Assembly: GCF_029338335.1 (NCBI RefSeq) | Contig: NZ_CP119796.1 | Reading direction: 5' to 3' (one strand) | Source: Halomontanus rarus | Lineage (GTDB): Archaea; Halobacteriota; Halobacteria; Halobacteriales; Natrialbaceae | Length of the DNA stretch: 64,000 nt | Part shown: positions 17,220-25,775 of the stretch, piece by piece | Position numbering within the stretch: the stretch's first letter is position 1 | Layout: every line of letters begins with the position of its first letter | Position numbers and translations under genes: made by a program | The notes under the pieces: generated by a model | Told to the model about the DNA's origin: nothing | Seen by the model: only the letters and a program-made list of their open reading frames with translations | Databases searched by the model: none

Positions 17220-19115
17220 TCACTCCGCGGGTTCGACGAGCAATCGCGAGCGCATCTCGAGGTGCAGCGCGCTACAGAAGAACGCACAGTACATCCAGTA
17301 GACGCCCGGCTCGTCGGCGGTGAACGTCACTTTGCGCGTCTCCTGTGGCGCGAGCTTGATGTTGACGTCGTGTTCGGGGATCGCCAGCGAGTGCAGCAGG
17401 TCGGCGGTCGTCTCGATGTTCGTGACCGTGATGGTCACCTCGTCTCCCTCCCGGACGGTGATATCTTCGAACCCGAACTGGTTGCGCTGGGAAGTCATCT
17501 TCACGTCGACCCGACCGTCCTCGCGCTGGATGTCGACGTCGTCGACGCCGACCGGATCGAGCTCGAGGTCGGCGGGATCGTACGTGGACGCCGGCTCGAG
17601 CTTGCTCTTGTGGACGATCGAGGCGTCGTGGGGCTCGGCGTAGGCCGGCGTGTCCTTGACGAGTTCCATTCCCGCGTCGTCGTCGCCGATGTAGATCAGC
17701 TGGTCGTTCTCGGGATGGACCGGCCCGACTGGCAGGAACCGGTCCTTCGAGAGCTTGTTCAGCGAGATCAGCCAGTCACCCGCGGGTTCGGCGGTGTAGG
17801 ACTCGGCGGCGATCAGGTGGCCGGGGTTGTAGTGGACGTCGATCTTCTCGACGACGGGATCCTCGGACTCCGCGTCCGCTTCGACGGCGGCTTCGATGTC
17901 CCACTTGACGACCTGCGAATCGATGAACAGCGTCGTGTACGCGTGACCGCGGCCGTCGTAGGCGGTGTGCAACGGCCCCATCCCGAGGCTCGGTCGGCCG
18001 ACGACCGCCTCGTTGGGGTCGTCGACCTCGCCGAGCGCCTCGATGTCGATGACGGAACACGTCGGATCGAGCTTTCCGCTGGCGATCGCGTACTTGCCGT
18101 CCGGCGTGACGCTGACTCCGTGAGGGCTCTTCGAAACGTCGAGGTAGCGGACCAGCGACCGGTCGCCCTCGTTCAGCGAACTGTCGCGAGTACCGTCGAC
18201 GACCGGAACGCCGCCGATCTCCTCGTACTCGCCGGCCTCGACGGCCTCCTCGATTGCGGGAACGTCGAAGGCCTTCACCCAGTCGGTGTCCGACTCGGAC
18301 ATTCCACTCTCGGTAACGGCGCTCTCGCTGTTGTAGCCCGTCGCGAAGAACCAGCGCCCGTTCTTGCCGCCGTCGCCGTTGTCCATGTTGCCGTCGACCA
18401 ATACCTCCCACTCGACGTTCATCGTCTCGGGGTCGATCGCAGCGATGGTCGAGGTGTACTTCTCGGGGTCGTCGAGGTCGCGGCCGTCGTTGGGCATCGG
18501 AACGCGGAACTCGCCGACGCCGAAGACGTACTTCGTGTCCGGGAGCATACAGCAGGCGCCGTGGGTCCCCTGCTGGTTCGGCACGTCGACGATCGCGTCC
18601 GTCTCGAAGTACTTCAGGTCGATCCGGGCCATCCGGCCGTTGGCCTTGTCGTTGACGAACGCCCAACGGCCGTCGTAGTCGTTGTCCGTCTGGCTCACGC
18701 GCGGGTGGTGTGTATCGCCCCAGGTGTAGCCGCCCGCGTCCTCGAGCATCCCCCTCGTCTCGTCGTCGAATCCGTAGCCGCGTGCGCTCTCGCGGTTGAA
18801 CACCGGAATCCGCATGAGCTGGCGCATCGACGGAATCCCGTAGATGCGGATCTCGCCGGAGTGACCGCCGGAGAGGAAGCCGTAGTACTCGTCGTGCTCG
18901 CCCGGCGGCACGGAGGCGTCGACGTCCGCCGCTGCCGTCGCGTTCTCCTCGCTGCTGAGGAGGCTCGTACAGCCGGCGAGTCCCGTCAGTGCGCCGGTCG
19001 CTGCGCCGGCTTTCATGAAGTCCCGTCGCGGGATCCGTGCGAACAGCGGGTCGCGCTCGTCGGCCGCGGTCGAAGCGTCGTCGGTCCGTTCGTCGGTGAT
19101 GTCTGTGTCGGTCAT
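17220..19115 (-). CDS. nosZ: Nitrous oxide reductase, Tat lipoprotein form
   Basis: 631 residues from the ATG at 19115; a GTG at 19163 gives a longer reading. Reduces N2O to N2. The signal IPRRDFMKAGAATGALTGL has a twin-arginine motif and ends in the lipobox AGC, so the enzyme is probably folded in the cytoplasm and lipid-anchored outside. CuZ His ligands are visible in DTHHPRVSQ, HGACCML, SPHGVSV, GPLHTAYD, VHYNPGHL and EPHDASIV. The C-terminal cupredoxin domain has the CuA site YCAFFCSALHLEM. It heads the nos cluster and is followed by the maturation genes. No nosR or nosX is present in the window. Confidence 0.95.
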   Translation of the reverse strand: MTDTDITDERTDDASTAADERDPLFARIPRRDFMKAGAATGALTGLAGCTSLLSSEENATAAADVDASVPPGEHDEYYGFLSGGHSGEIRIYGIPSMRQLMRIPVFNRESARGYGFDDETRGMLEDAGGYTWGDTHHPRVSQTDNDYDGRWAFVNDKANGRMARIDLKYFETDAIVDVPNQQGTHGACCMLPDTKYVFGVGEFRVPMPNDGRDLDDPEKYTSTIAAIDPETMNVEWEVLVDGNMDNGDGGKNGRWFFATGYNSESAVTESGMSESDTDWVKAFDVPAIEEAVEAGEYEEIGGVPVVDGTRDSSLNEGDRSLVRYLDVSKSPHGVSVTPDGKYAIASGKLDPTCSVIDIEALGEVDDPNEAVVGRPSLGMGPLHTAYDGRGHAYTTLFIDSQVVKWDIEAAVEADAESEDPVVEKIDVHYNPGHLIAAESYTAEPAGDWLISLNKLSKDRFLPVGPVHPENDQLIYIGDDDAGMELVKDTPAYAEPHDASIVHKSKLEPASTYDPADLELDPVGVDDVDIQREDGRVDVKMTSQRNQFGFEDITVREGDEVTITVTNIETTADLLHSLAIPEHDVNIKLAPQETRKVTFTADEPGVYWMYCAFFCSALHLEMRSRLLVEPAE

Positions 19116-19192
19116 GGGTGGTGTACGCGGTTTCCATCCCGAGGGACGGCGCGTGTCGTACACCTGGGTCTCGGCGAGACGAGCTATTAGGA

Positions 19193-19238
19193 GGTATATC
19201 CGATTCCTACCGACCGGTAACGCGGGCGAACAGGTTCG
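19193..19238 (-). promoter_or_regulatory. nosZ promoter: TATA box and upstream palindrome
   Basis: On the minus strand GGATATACC (19193-19200) is a TATA-like box about 80 nt before the nosZ ATG. About 27 nt further upstream lies CGAACAGGTTCG (19227-19238), palindromic with CGAA / TTCG arms. A palindrome of this type upstream of the TATA box suits an activator. It resembles CGAA/TTCG motifs associated with anaerobic regulators of denitrification (NarO type) in haloarchaea, but that link is from memory and not verified. Confidence 0.45.
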
Positions 19239-19343
19239 GCGACAGGGTAGTGATCGGTTCTATGGTCGCCGGTTCCGACGGGCGGGGCGATCGCTCGAGC
19301 GTTCGTTCGCCGTCGAAACCGGCGTGTTCGCGCGCCGCGCGGC

Positions 19344-19913
19344 TCACTCTTCGCGGAAAATTCGGTACGCGCCCTGCCCGATCGCCACGATCTCCGTCTC
19401 GCCGTCGGTCGTGCTTTCGACGGTGATCTCGCTGACGCCGACGCTCGAGCCCGCCCGCACCACGCGGGCGGTCGCCGTCAGGTCGCCCGTCGCCGGTCGC
19501 AGGTAGTTGACGTTCAGGTTGATCGTCGCGACGTTACCCGTGAGCGGCTTCTCGAGTTCGGTCCTGAGGGCGAGGCCGCCGGCGGTGTCGACGAGCGTCG
19601 CGGCGATACCGCCGTGGATGTCGGGTTTTCGATCGCCGTTCGCACCGGGACGCGTGTTGGTCAGTTTCTCGTCGTAGGGGATCGCCATCGTCATCGTCCC
19701 GGGGCCGACGTCCTCGACGGTCGTCCCCAACCAGGAGAGGAACTCGTGGTACTCGTCGATGTACTGCTGGAGGAACGACTCGAGGGAGTCGAACTCGAGG
19801 TCGGCTTCGGACTGGGAGGTTGCGTCGGCGTCGACGTCAGTTTCGGATTCAGATTCGGATGTGGACTCCGATCCGGACCCGGACCCTGACTGGGACCCAG
19901 ACTCGTCGGTCAT
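19344..19913 (-). CDS. PaaI-type hotdog thioesterase
   Basis: 189 residues from the ATG at 19913. Residues 1-45 are a disordered Ser/Glu/Asp-rich tail. The hotdog domain (about 60-188) contains HGGIAATLVDTAGGLAL, the family signature around the central helix, and NYLRPATGDLTATARVVRAG on the following strands. Such enzymes hydrolyse small or aromatic acyl-CoAs; the substrate is not evident. Single gene with its own promoter, separate from the nos cluster by about 230 bp. Confidence 0.85.
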   Translation of the reverse strand: MTDESGSQSGSGSGSESTSESESETDVDADATSQSEADLEFDSLESFLQQYIDEYHEFLSWLGTTVEDVGPGTMTMAIPYDEKLTNTRPGANGDRKPDIHGGIAATLVDTAGGLALRTELEKPLTGNVATINLNVNYLRPATGDLTATARVVRAGSSVGVSEITVESTTDGETEIVAIGQGAYRIFREE

Positions 19914-20181
19914 ATCCCTACTGCGCCAGCCAGCGATTTGTGTCCAGCGCTTCTCCGACTCGTCCCGTTGAACGGAGTTTGTTTGATTCGGTCGAACGTT
20001 GCCGAAGGGACTGGATACGCAGTGGGATCGCTGAGCAGACGACTCCGCCCGACCGCTCACAGTTCGAGTGGAACCCTTGCGCTCCCCGTGGCGGTCGCTC
20101 TCCGAGCGGCGCTATAGTAGCGGCAGAGACGAGTCACACGCTGATCGCACGATTGCTGTGCGGGCAAGTGTGTGGTGACGT

Positions 20182-20370
20182 TCAGTGGCGACCAGCTCTC
20201 GAGGCCTGAGACGCGGCGAACGCGAGTAACGCGATACTCAACGCTCCGATGATCCCGCCGAGCAGCGTGATCCCGGCGAACCCACCCTGGAACAGTCCGA
20301 ACACCAGAACGCCGGCTCCGACGGCGACGCCAACGAGCGGGGCTCCGAAGAGGAACGTGTCGTTAACCAT
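20182..20370 (-). CDS. Small two-helix membrane protein
   Basis: 62 residues from the ATG at 20370 (MVNDTFLFGAPLVGVAVG). Two membrane segments, about 8-27 and 32-53, are joined by a Gly-rich turn; the end RAGRH is basic. Short Gly/Ala-rich proteins of this kind are common in haloarchaea with no known function. An ATG at 20403 would add 11 residues. Confidence 0.6.
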   Translation of the reverse strand: MVNDTFLFGAPLVGVAVGAGVLVFGLFQGGFAGITLLGGIIGALSIALLAFAASQASRAGRH

Positions 20371-20558
20371 GTGACTACTATGGCGTGTGCTATCATAAAA
20401 CAATCAGTGGCGGAACAGGAAACGTTCAGGGGCGAAATAGGTAGTGTCGAGCCGATTCCCGAACGGACCGTCGCTGCAACTCCGCTTCGAAACCCGTAGC
20501 TGAAATCCCCGTTTCACCCTACAGAAAGGGTTTACGGCCCCTCGCGAAACCGCGAGGT

Positions 20559-22022
20559 ATGCACCCGACCTCCAATCGGCGCACCGTCCTCGCACTGACC
20601 GGCGCGTTGCTCGCCGGTGCGGTCGGCTGTTTGAGCGACGAGTCCGGTTCCGATCCCGACGACGAAGACGAAGACGAGAACGCAGACGACGAGACGGAAA
20701 CCGAGCCCGACGACGCCGGCGAAACCGGCTTCGACGAGTACGACGTCCCCCCGTTCCCGCGACTCGAGCTCGCCACCGACCCCGAAATCGACGAGGATCT
20801 CCTCGCCGAGCAGATCCGCGGCAACGTCGCCTTCTCGCTCGATCTGCTCGCCCAGCTCCGAACCGAGGCACCCGACGAGAACCTCTTTTGTTCCCCCTAC
20901 AGCGTCTCCGTCGCGCTCGCGATGACCTACGCCGGCGCTCGGGGAGAGACCGCCGACGAGATGGCCGACGCGCTCCGGTACGAACTCGGTCAGGACGACC
21001 TCCACCCCGCTTTCGGCGCGCTCGAGGCCGAATTCGTCCGGCGCAACGAGGACGGGCAAGAGGTTGCGAACGCGTGGGCTGGAGAAGACGAAACCGAGAA
21101 CGAAGACGACGGCCCAGCCTTCGAGTTCACGACCGCCAATACCGTCTGGGGGCAGGATGGCTACGGCTTCAGTGAGGACTATCTGAACTTGCTCGAGGCC
21201 TACTACGGCGCCGGCATGGAACTCGTCGACTTTTCGGGGAGTCCGGAGGAAGCCCGCCAGCGGATCAACGAGTGGGTCGAGGAACGGACGAACGATCGGA
21301 TCGAGGACCTCCTTCCGGAGGGTTCGATCGACGCGACGACGAAACTCGTCCTGACGAACGCGATCTACTTCGTCGGCAAGTGGGAGTATCCGTTCTCCGA
21401 GGAGGATACCGAGCCGGGAACGTTCACCGCCCTCGACGGAACCGAGAGCGAGGTCCCGTTGATGTTCCAGTCGACGAAACTCCCCTACGCGGAGATCGCC
21501 GGCCACCAGCTGGTCGAACTGTCCTACGCGAACCGCGACACCAGCATGGTCGTGATCCTTCCCGCGGAGGGTGAAGACGAAAGCGGGGACGAGAACGGAT
21601 TCGAGACCTTCGAAAACGAGTTCACGGTCGACCGACTCGCGACGATGCTCGAGGAGACGTCGACGACGGAGGTCGATCTCACCCTGCCGACGTTCGGCAT
21701 CGAATCCGAGTTCAGTCTCGTCGAGACCATGCGGGGCCTCGGGATGGAGAAGGCGTTCGGCGGCGGTGCCGATTTCAGCGGGATGGACGGCTCGGACGGC
21801 CTGTTCGTCGACGACATCCGCCACAAGAGTTTCGTCGAGGTGGACGAACTCGGCACCGAAGCCGCGGCCGCGACGGCCGTCGTGATGAACGAAAGTGCGC
21901 CGCCGGACCACGCCGAGATGGTCGTCGACCGACCGTTCCTCTTCTACATCCGCGATCGGCCGACCGAGACGCCGCTGTTCGTCGGTCGGGTCGTGGACGG
22001 GGAGACGCTGCAGGACGACTAG
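20559..22022 (+). CDS. Serpin-family protease inhibitor, lipoprotein
   Basis: 487 residues. Signal ending in a lipobox (AGAVGC), then an acidic linker (DPDDEDEDENADD), then a full serpin fold. Landmarks are NLFCSPYSVSVALAMTYAGA (about 108-127), TKLVLTNAIYFVGKWEYPF (about 264-282) and the reactive-loop hinge DELGTEAAAATAVV (about 428-441). The small-residue hinge suggests an inhibitory, loop-inserting serpin. By count from the hinge the scissile bond falls near ES-AP, but the exact P1 residue is uncertain. An insertion near residues 150-190 is acidic. It would act at the cell surface. Its target is unknown. Confidence 0.92.
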   Translation: MHPTSNRRTVLALTGALLAGAVGCLSDESGSDPDDEDEDENADDETETEPDDAGETGFDEYDVPPFPRLELATDPEIDEDLLAEQIRGNVAFSLDLLAQLRTEAPDENLFCSPYSVSVALAMTYAGARGETADEMADALRYELGQDDLHPAFGALEAEFVRRNEDGQEVANAWAGEDETENEDDGPAFEFTTANTVWGQDGYGFSEDYLNLLEAYYGAGMELVDFSGSPEEARQRINEWVEERTNDRIEDLLPEGSIDATTKLVLTNAIYFVGKWEYPFSEEDTEPGTFTALDGTESEVPLMFQSTKLPYAEIAGHQLVELSYANRDTSMVVILPAEGEDESGDENGFETFENEFTVDRLATMLEETSTTEVDLTLPTFGIESEFSLVETMRGLGMEKAFGGGADFSGMDGSDGLFVDDIRHKSFVEVDELGTEAAAATAVVMNESAPPDHAEMVVDRPFLFYIRDRPTETPLFVGRVVDGETLQDD

Positions 22023-22112
22023 ACTCGCTCGGATCGGTCGGACCGTCGGTGGGGAGACGCTACCCGATCGATCGCGGTCGCCGCACTCGACCCGTCCCGT
22101 TTCACGCCCCGT

Positions 22113-23069
22113 TCACTCGAGCGTGCTCTCTTTCTCTTCCGAGCATCCGCGAACCCGAACCCGAACCTGCACCTCCTGCCCGCACTCGAACGAGCGCTCC
22201 GGACAGACGAGTTTTACCCCGAAGTCGGCGTCTCGAGCGCAGAACAGCGAGAGGCCGGTGATGGGCTCCCCGTTCGCGGTGACGACGACGTCGTCCCACG
22301 CGACGGTTCGTTCGGCCGCCGTACCGACCTGCGCACCGTCGAGAGCGACTGCCGTCGGCCCGTCGGCGCGATCCTCCCTCGCCAAGAGCCCGCCGCCGTC
22401 GTAGTGGGCCAGCCCGCCGTCCAGCACCCCGCCGCCGTCAGCGGCGATGCCGGCGAACACTCCGGGATTCGGATGCGTGGGTGCGTCCAGCACCGCGTAG
22501 GTCTCCCCCGTCTCGACGACCGTCCCGCGGCCGTCCCACTCGAGCGGTCGAACGTCGACCGCGAGTTCGATCCGCAGCGACCCCGCCGCACGGTGGTGAT
22601 TCTGATCGGCGCTCCGGAAGCCGACGTGGAGGTGGTCGTCGACCCAGGGGGCGAAGAAGCCGGCGTGGACGAGCGATCCCAGCGGATCGCCGATCGCGAC
22701 CTCGTCGCCGGGTTCGACGACCGGCTCGACGTGGAGGATTCGCGCGACCAGCCCGGCGACCGATTCGGGAGCCGAGCACCCGAGGAGGAGCAGGTGGTCG
22801 TGTTCGGGCGCGTAGGGCTTCGGCGGCGCGCGGACGGTCTTCGCCTCGAGGACGGTTCCGGAAACGGGAGCGGGTGCGACGTCCCCGTCGCTTCCCGGAT
22901 AGAGATCGATCGCACATCCCTCGTCGTGGGCGGGATACGGCGAGTTGTACAGCGAGAAGCGGTCGTACCGGTTCAGCATCGACGCCTCGAGCGTGACGCC
23001 GCCCGTCTCGAGGCGATCGTCCCTCGGTTCACCGGCCTCTCGATCCCGCTCCCGCTCCCTCTCGGCCAT
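22113..23069 (-). CDS. M23-like (lysostaphin-fold) peptidase-domain protein
   Basis: About 318 residues from the ATG at 23069; an internal ATG at 22979 (MLNRYDRFSLYNSPYP) may be the true start. HDEGCAIDLYPG and DDHLHVGF match the HxxxxxD and HxH metal ligands of the M23 fold, and the intervening VSGTVLEAK and VEPGDEVAIGDPLGSLVHAG follow the beta-sheet pattern of that family. No signal peptide or membrane segment is seen, and haloarchaea lack peptidoglycan, so the target is unknown. It diverges from the lipoate ligase-like gene. Confidence 0.72.
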   Translation of the reverse strand: MAERERERDREAGEPRDDRLETGGVTLEASMLNRYDRFSLYNSPYPAHDEGCAIDLYPGSDGDVAPAPVSGTVLEAKTVRAPPKPYAPEHDHLLLLGCSAPESVAGLVARILHVEPVVEPGDEVAIGDPLGSLVHAGFFAPWVDDHLHVGFRSADQNHHRAAGSLRIELAVDVRPLEWDGRGTVVETGETYAVLDAPTHPNPGVFAGIAADGGGVLDGGLAHYDGGGLLAREDRADGPTAVALDGAQVGTAAERTVAWDDVVVTANGEPITGLSLFCARDADFGVKLVCPERSFECGQEVQVRVRVRGCSEEKESTLE

Positions 23070-23124
23070 CACCACTCACTCGAGGACGAGCGTGTTTAGG
23101 CGCGTCGGGTCGAATCCCGTCCCG

Positions 23125-23850
23125 ATGCGTCTGTTCCGGGGCCGAGCCTCGACGATCGCGGCCGATCGCGAGGTGAGCGATCGAATGCTCGCGCTCGCAG
23201 CGACCGGCGAGACGGCGGTCCGCGTCTGGATTCCCCACCGACAGGTCGCCTTCGGCCGTCGCGACGCACGCCTCGAGGGATACGACCGCGCTCGAGCGGC
23301 CGCCCGCGAGCGCGGGTTTCCGCCGGTCGAGCGCAGCGTCGGCGGCCGGGCGGTCGCCTACGACGGCGAGACGACGATCGCGTTCGCACGCGCGGAACCG
23401 GTCGAGGACGGTCGACGGGGGATCGGGGATCGGTACGATCGACTCGTCCGCGACCTCGAGGGGGCACTCGAGAACCTCGGCGTCGACGCGACGCGCGGAG
23501 AGCCACCCGACTCTTTCTGTCCGGGATCGCACTCGCTGTCGGCCGGTTCCGTAGATGGGGCCGGTGGCGAGGGTGGAACCGACGGCACCGAACGAAAACT
23601 CGCCGGCCTCGCCCAGCGAGTCCGCACCGACGCCGCGCTCGTCTCCGGGATCCTCGTCGTCGACGGCCGGTCGGGACTCGCGGGCGTCCTCGAGGCCGTC
23701 TACGCCGCGCTCGCGGTCCCGTTTGACCCCGAGTCGATCGGCAGCGTCGTCGCGGCCGGCGGGCCGTCCGACCCCGAGACAGTCGTCTCGACGCTCGAGG
23801 ACGCGCTGGTCGGTGACGCGACGCCGACGTTCGAGCGAGTCGACCGGTAG
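23125..23850 (+). CDS. Lipoate-protein ligase A family protein
   Basis: 241 residues from the ATG at 23125. ERSVGGRAVAYDG (about 72-84) corresponds to the RRxxGGGxVxHD lipoyl-AMP loop, and KLAGLAQRV (about 156-164) to the KIxGxAQR motif with its essential Lys. It may attach lipoate or octanoate to E2 or GcvH proteins. The protein is short and lacks a clear accessory domain. The insertion SVDGAGGEGGTDGTER before the Lys motif is unusual. No lipoylated protein gene is adjacent. Confidence 0.82.
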   Translation: MRLFRGRASTIAADREVSDRMLALAATGETAVRVWIPHRQVAFGRRDARLEGYDRARAAARERGFPPVERSVGGRAVAYDGETTIAFARAEPVEDGRRGIGDRYDRLVRDLEGALENLGVDATRGEPPDSFCPGSHSLSAGSVDGAGGEGGTDGTERKLAGLAQRVRTDAALVSGILVVDGRSGLAGVLEAVYAALAVPFDPESIGSVVAAGGPSDPETVVSTLEDALVGDATPTFERVDR

Positions 23851-23966
23851 CCTGTGTCCGTGTGAAGAGTCCGTCGCGGGTACGAGACTGCTCTCCCCAC
23901 CGGTTGTGACACCAGTCAATAGCACCGAAATTATTATCCATCCCGGATCGGATTGCTGACTCGACG

Positions 23967-24351
23967 ATGCCCTCGAGCGACTCCGCCGCCTGGTTGTCGG
24001 ACGACGCGCCGAGCCGTCGCGACCTCGTGCTGGCCGTGGTCGTAACGACCGCGATCGCGTTCCCGCTGTTACTCGCCGAGACGATCTTCTGGGGCTGGCT
24101 GGTCGCCGGATTTCTCGTGTTCACGCTCGCCGTCGGGCCGCTCGCTGCCTCGTCGATCGGCACGCAGGTCGGCGCGTGGTTTCGGTCGATCGGGTACGCA
24201 GGGCGCGGACTCGTGATCGGGACCGTCGCCGTCCTGATCTGGACGGGGTTGGCGACACTGTCGATTCCCGGTGGGGGTGGCGTCCAGTCTCGCCGCTGGC
24301 GGAATACTGGGCGTCCTCGTGGTCGCGACCCTCGAGACCGTCGACCGGTAA
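23967..24351 (+). pseudogene. Small membrane-protein gene broken by a +1 frameshift in a G-run
   Basis: From the ATG at 23967 the frame encodes a protein with three membrane segments through LIWTGLATLSIPGG. It then turns into an Arg-rich, non-haloarchaeal tail that reads to about 24443. Dropping one G from the run of five at 24274-24278 restores GVASSLAAGGILGVLVVATL and ETVDR, then TAA at 24349-24351. That restored end is a fourth membrane helix of natural composition. The intact product would be about 127 residues. Either a real mutation or a homopolymer sequencing error. No family recognised. Confidence 0.75.
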
Positions 24352-24498
24352 CGGAGATCGGTATCGCATGTCTCTCGTACGGGTACTGGCACAGGAACAG
24401 GCACAGGCACAATCGCTCGGGGGGATCCGATGACGCCGGATGAACGCGGACTCGAGACGGTTCCGATGGACGGCCCGGACGCCGAGAACACCTCGCGC

Positions 24499-24790
24499 TC
24501 ACACTCGAGCCGGCGTCTCCGCTTCGATCACCGTCCGCAGGTTGGCGAGCGATCGCTCGAACTGGCGCTCGGTGTACCGCCTCGTGACGGGCTCGAGAAC
24601 GCGGTCGAGAACCGTGCCGGTGAGTCCGTATCGGGCGTGCTGAACGAATCCGGTTCCCCCGTCTTCGGGGTGTGGGAGTAGTCGAGTCGGCCGCTCGTCC
24701 CTCGACCCGAGAACCGCGAGACGATGTGCTCGTTCGGTTTCTCGACGGTCAACTCGAGTCGACCGGAGATCGGAACCCCAAGGGCGCTAT
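24499..24790 (-). pseudogene. SRPBCC-type protein remnant, 5'-truncated and frameshifted
   Basis: On the minus strand one frame gives GRLELTVEKPNEHIVSRF and GRLDYSHTP. A second frame continues GFVQHARYGLTGTVL and ends in RYTERQFERSLANLRTVIEA and a TGA at 24499-24501. Together they form the C-terminal half of a polyketide-cyclase/START-like (SRPBCC) protein. Adding one G in CCCCGAAG (near 24665) would join them. The expected first 50-60 residues are missing, because the frame runs into the end of the next gene. So this looks like a decaying gene. Confidence 0.7.
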
Positions 24791-25584
24791 TCTGTGAGAT
24801 CTTCTTCCTCGCGCAACTCCTGGCTCGCCTCGCGAACCTCGCGCATCACGCTCGAGATGCGCTCTTCGGCCTCGAGTTCCTCCTCGACAGAGAGGTCGAC
24901 GCCCTCGACCTCGAGCAGGAACTTGGCGACCTCCGTCGCCTCGTACATCACGTCGTCGAGTTCCTCGGCGGTGAAGAAGTCACACATCGCACCGTAGAGG
25001 AAGGTCGCGCCGGATTTCCGGATCTTGTCCTCGAACGACGAGCGGGCCTGATTGACGGCCTGGGGCGAGTAGGTGTCGGTCATGAACGGGACGAGTTCGG
25101 GCAGGTTCTCGCCGATCTTGGTCATCTCGACGCCGGTCTCCGTGCGGAAGTCCGAACAGAGGCGGGCGATCGCCCACTCGCGGGCGGTGACGTAGGTTCG
25201 GTCGCGCAGGAACTCGTTGACCCGGTCGTACTGGGCGCCGTCCATCTTCTGGAAGCGGGCGTACTTCTGGACGTCTTCGGGGACTTCGTCTTCTTCGTCC
25301 ACGGCGTCGGGGTCCGGGACGCCCGGCATCGGTCCGTTCGCGTTCGAATCGGCATCGGCGGCCGTTTCACCGTCTTCGGCGTCCGACCTGCCGGCCTCGC
25401 GGGCGCTTTCGTTTTCGCTTTCAGCGCGCGCGCTTTCTCCTGCTCTCTCTCCCTCTCTCTTACCCGCTCGAGGACTCGGTTCTCGTCGGTCGTCGTCGGC
25501 ATCGGCACCGGCATCGAAATCGGACGCCCCGCTCGAGTCCGAGGCTTCGGACTCGACGGACGGCGTCGACGCGTCGTCTGGCAT
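24787..25584 (-). CDS. DUF5806 family protein
   Basis: 265 residues from the ATG at 25584. Residues 1-95 are a disordered, acidic and Ser/Ala/Glu-rich tail. The folded part (about 105-265) is helical and contains the conserved TYSPQAVNQARSSFEDKIRK and the C-terminal coiled-coil-like ELEAEERISSVMREVREASQ. This haloarchaeal family has no known function. Soluble, single gene, with the SRPBCC remnant just past its 3' end. Confidence 0.8.
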   Translation of the reverse strand: MPDDASTPSVESEASDSSGASDFDAGADADDDRREPSPRAGKREGERAGESARAESENESAREAGRSDAEDGETAADADSNANGPMPGVPDPDAVDEEDEVPEDVQKYARFQKMDGAQYDRVNEFLRDRTYVTAREWAIARLCSDFRTETGVEMTKIGENLPELVPFMTDTYSPQAVNQARSSFEDKIRKSGATFLYGAMCDFFTAEELDDVMYEATEVAKFLLEVEGVDLSVEEELEAEERISSVMREVREASQELREEEDLTE

Positions 25585-25712
25585 AGTACGCCCTTGCCAA
25601 CGGTCGGGCAAAAGAATTGCCGTGTACGCGGCGGGTAGCCACCCGTTCGGATTCGGCGAACCGACGGCGAGTTACACGAATTGCTGTCACCGTTTACCGT
25701 GTACCCGCAGAC

Positions 25713-25757
25713 CGGTCACGGTTGCGCCGGAAAAACGGTCGCGGTTGCGCCGGAAAT
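25713..25757. repeat. Tandem 23-bp repeat between two genes
   Basis: CGGTCACGGTTGCGCCGGAA at 25713-25732 is repeated at 25736-25755 with one substitution (A to G). It lies between the 3' end of the beta-propeller gene and the promoter of DUF5806 and may be part of a terminator. Nothing else is seen in this 190-bp gap. Confidence 0.7.
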
Positions 25758-25775
25758 GACCGACTGCAGTCCGCG

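Noticed and set aside
17262..19190. 642-codon plus-strand ORF opposite nosZ
   Set aside because: The minus strand carries full nosZ with all copper ligands. The plus frame has no motif and a basic composition.
20532..21911. 459-codon minus ORF opposite the serpin
   Set aside because: The serpin has its hinge and all core strands. The antisense frame has no recognised features.
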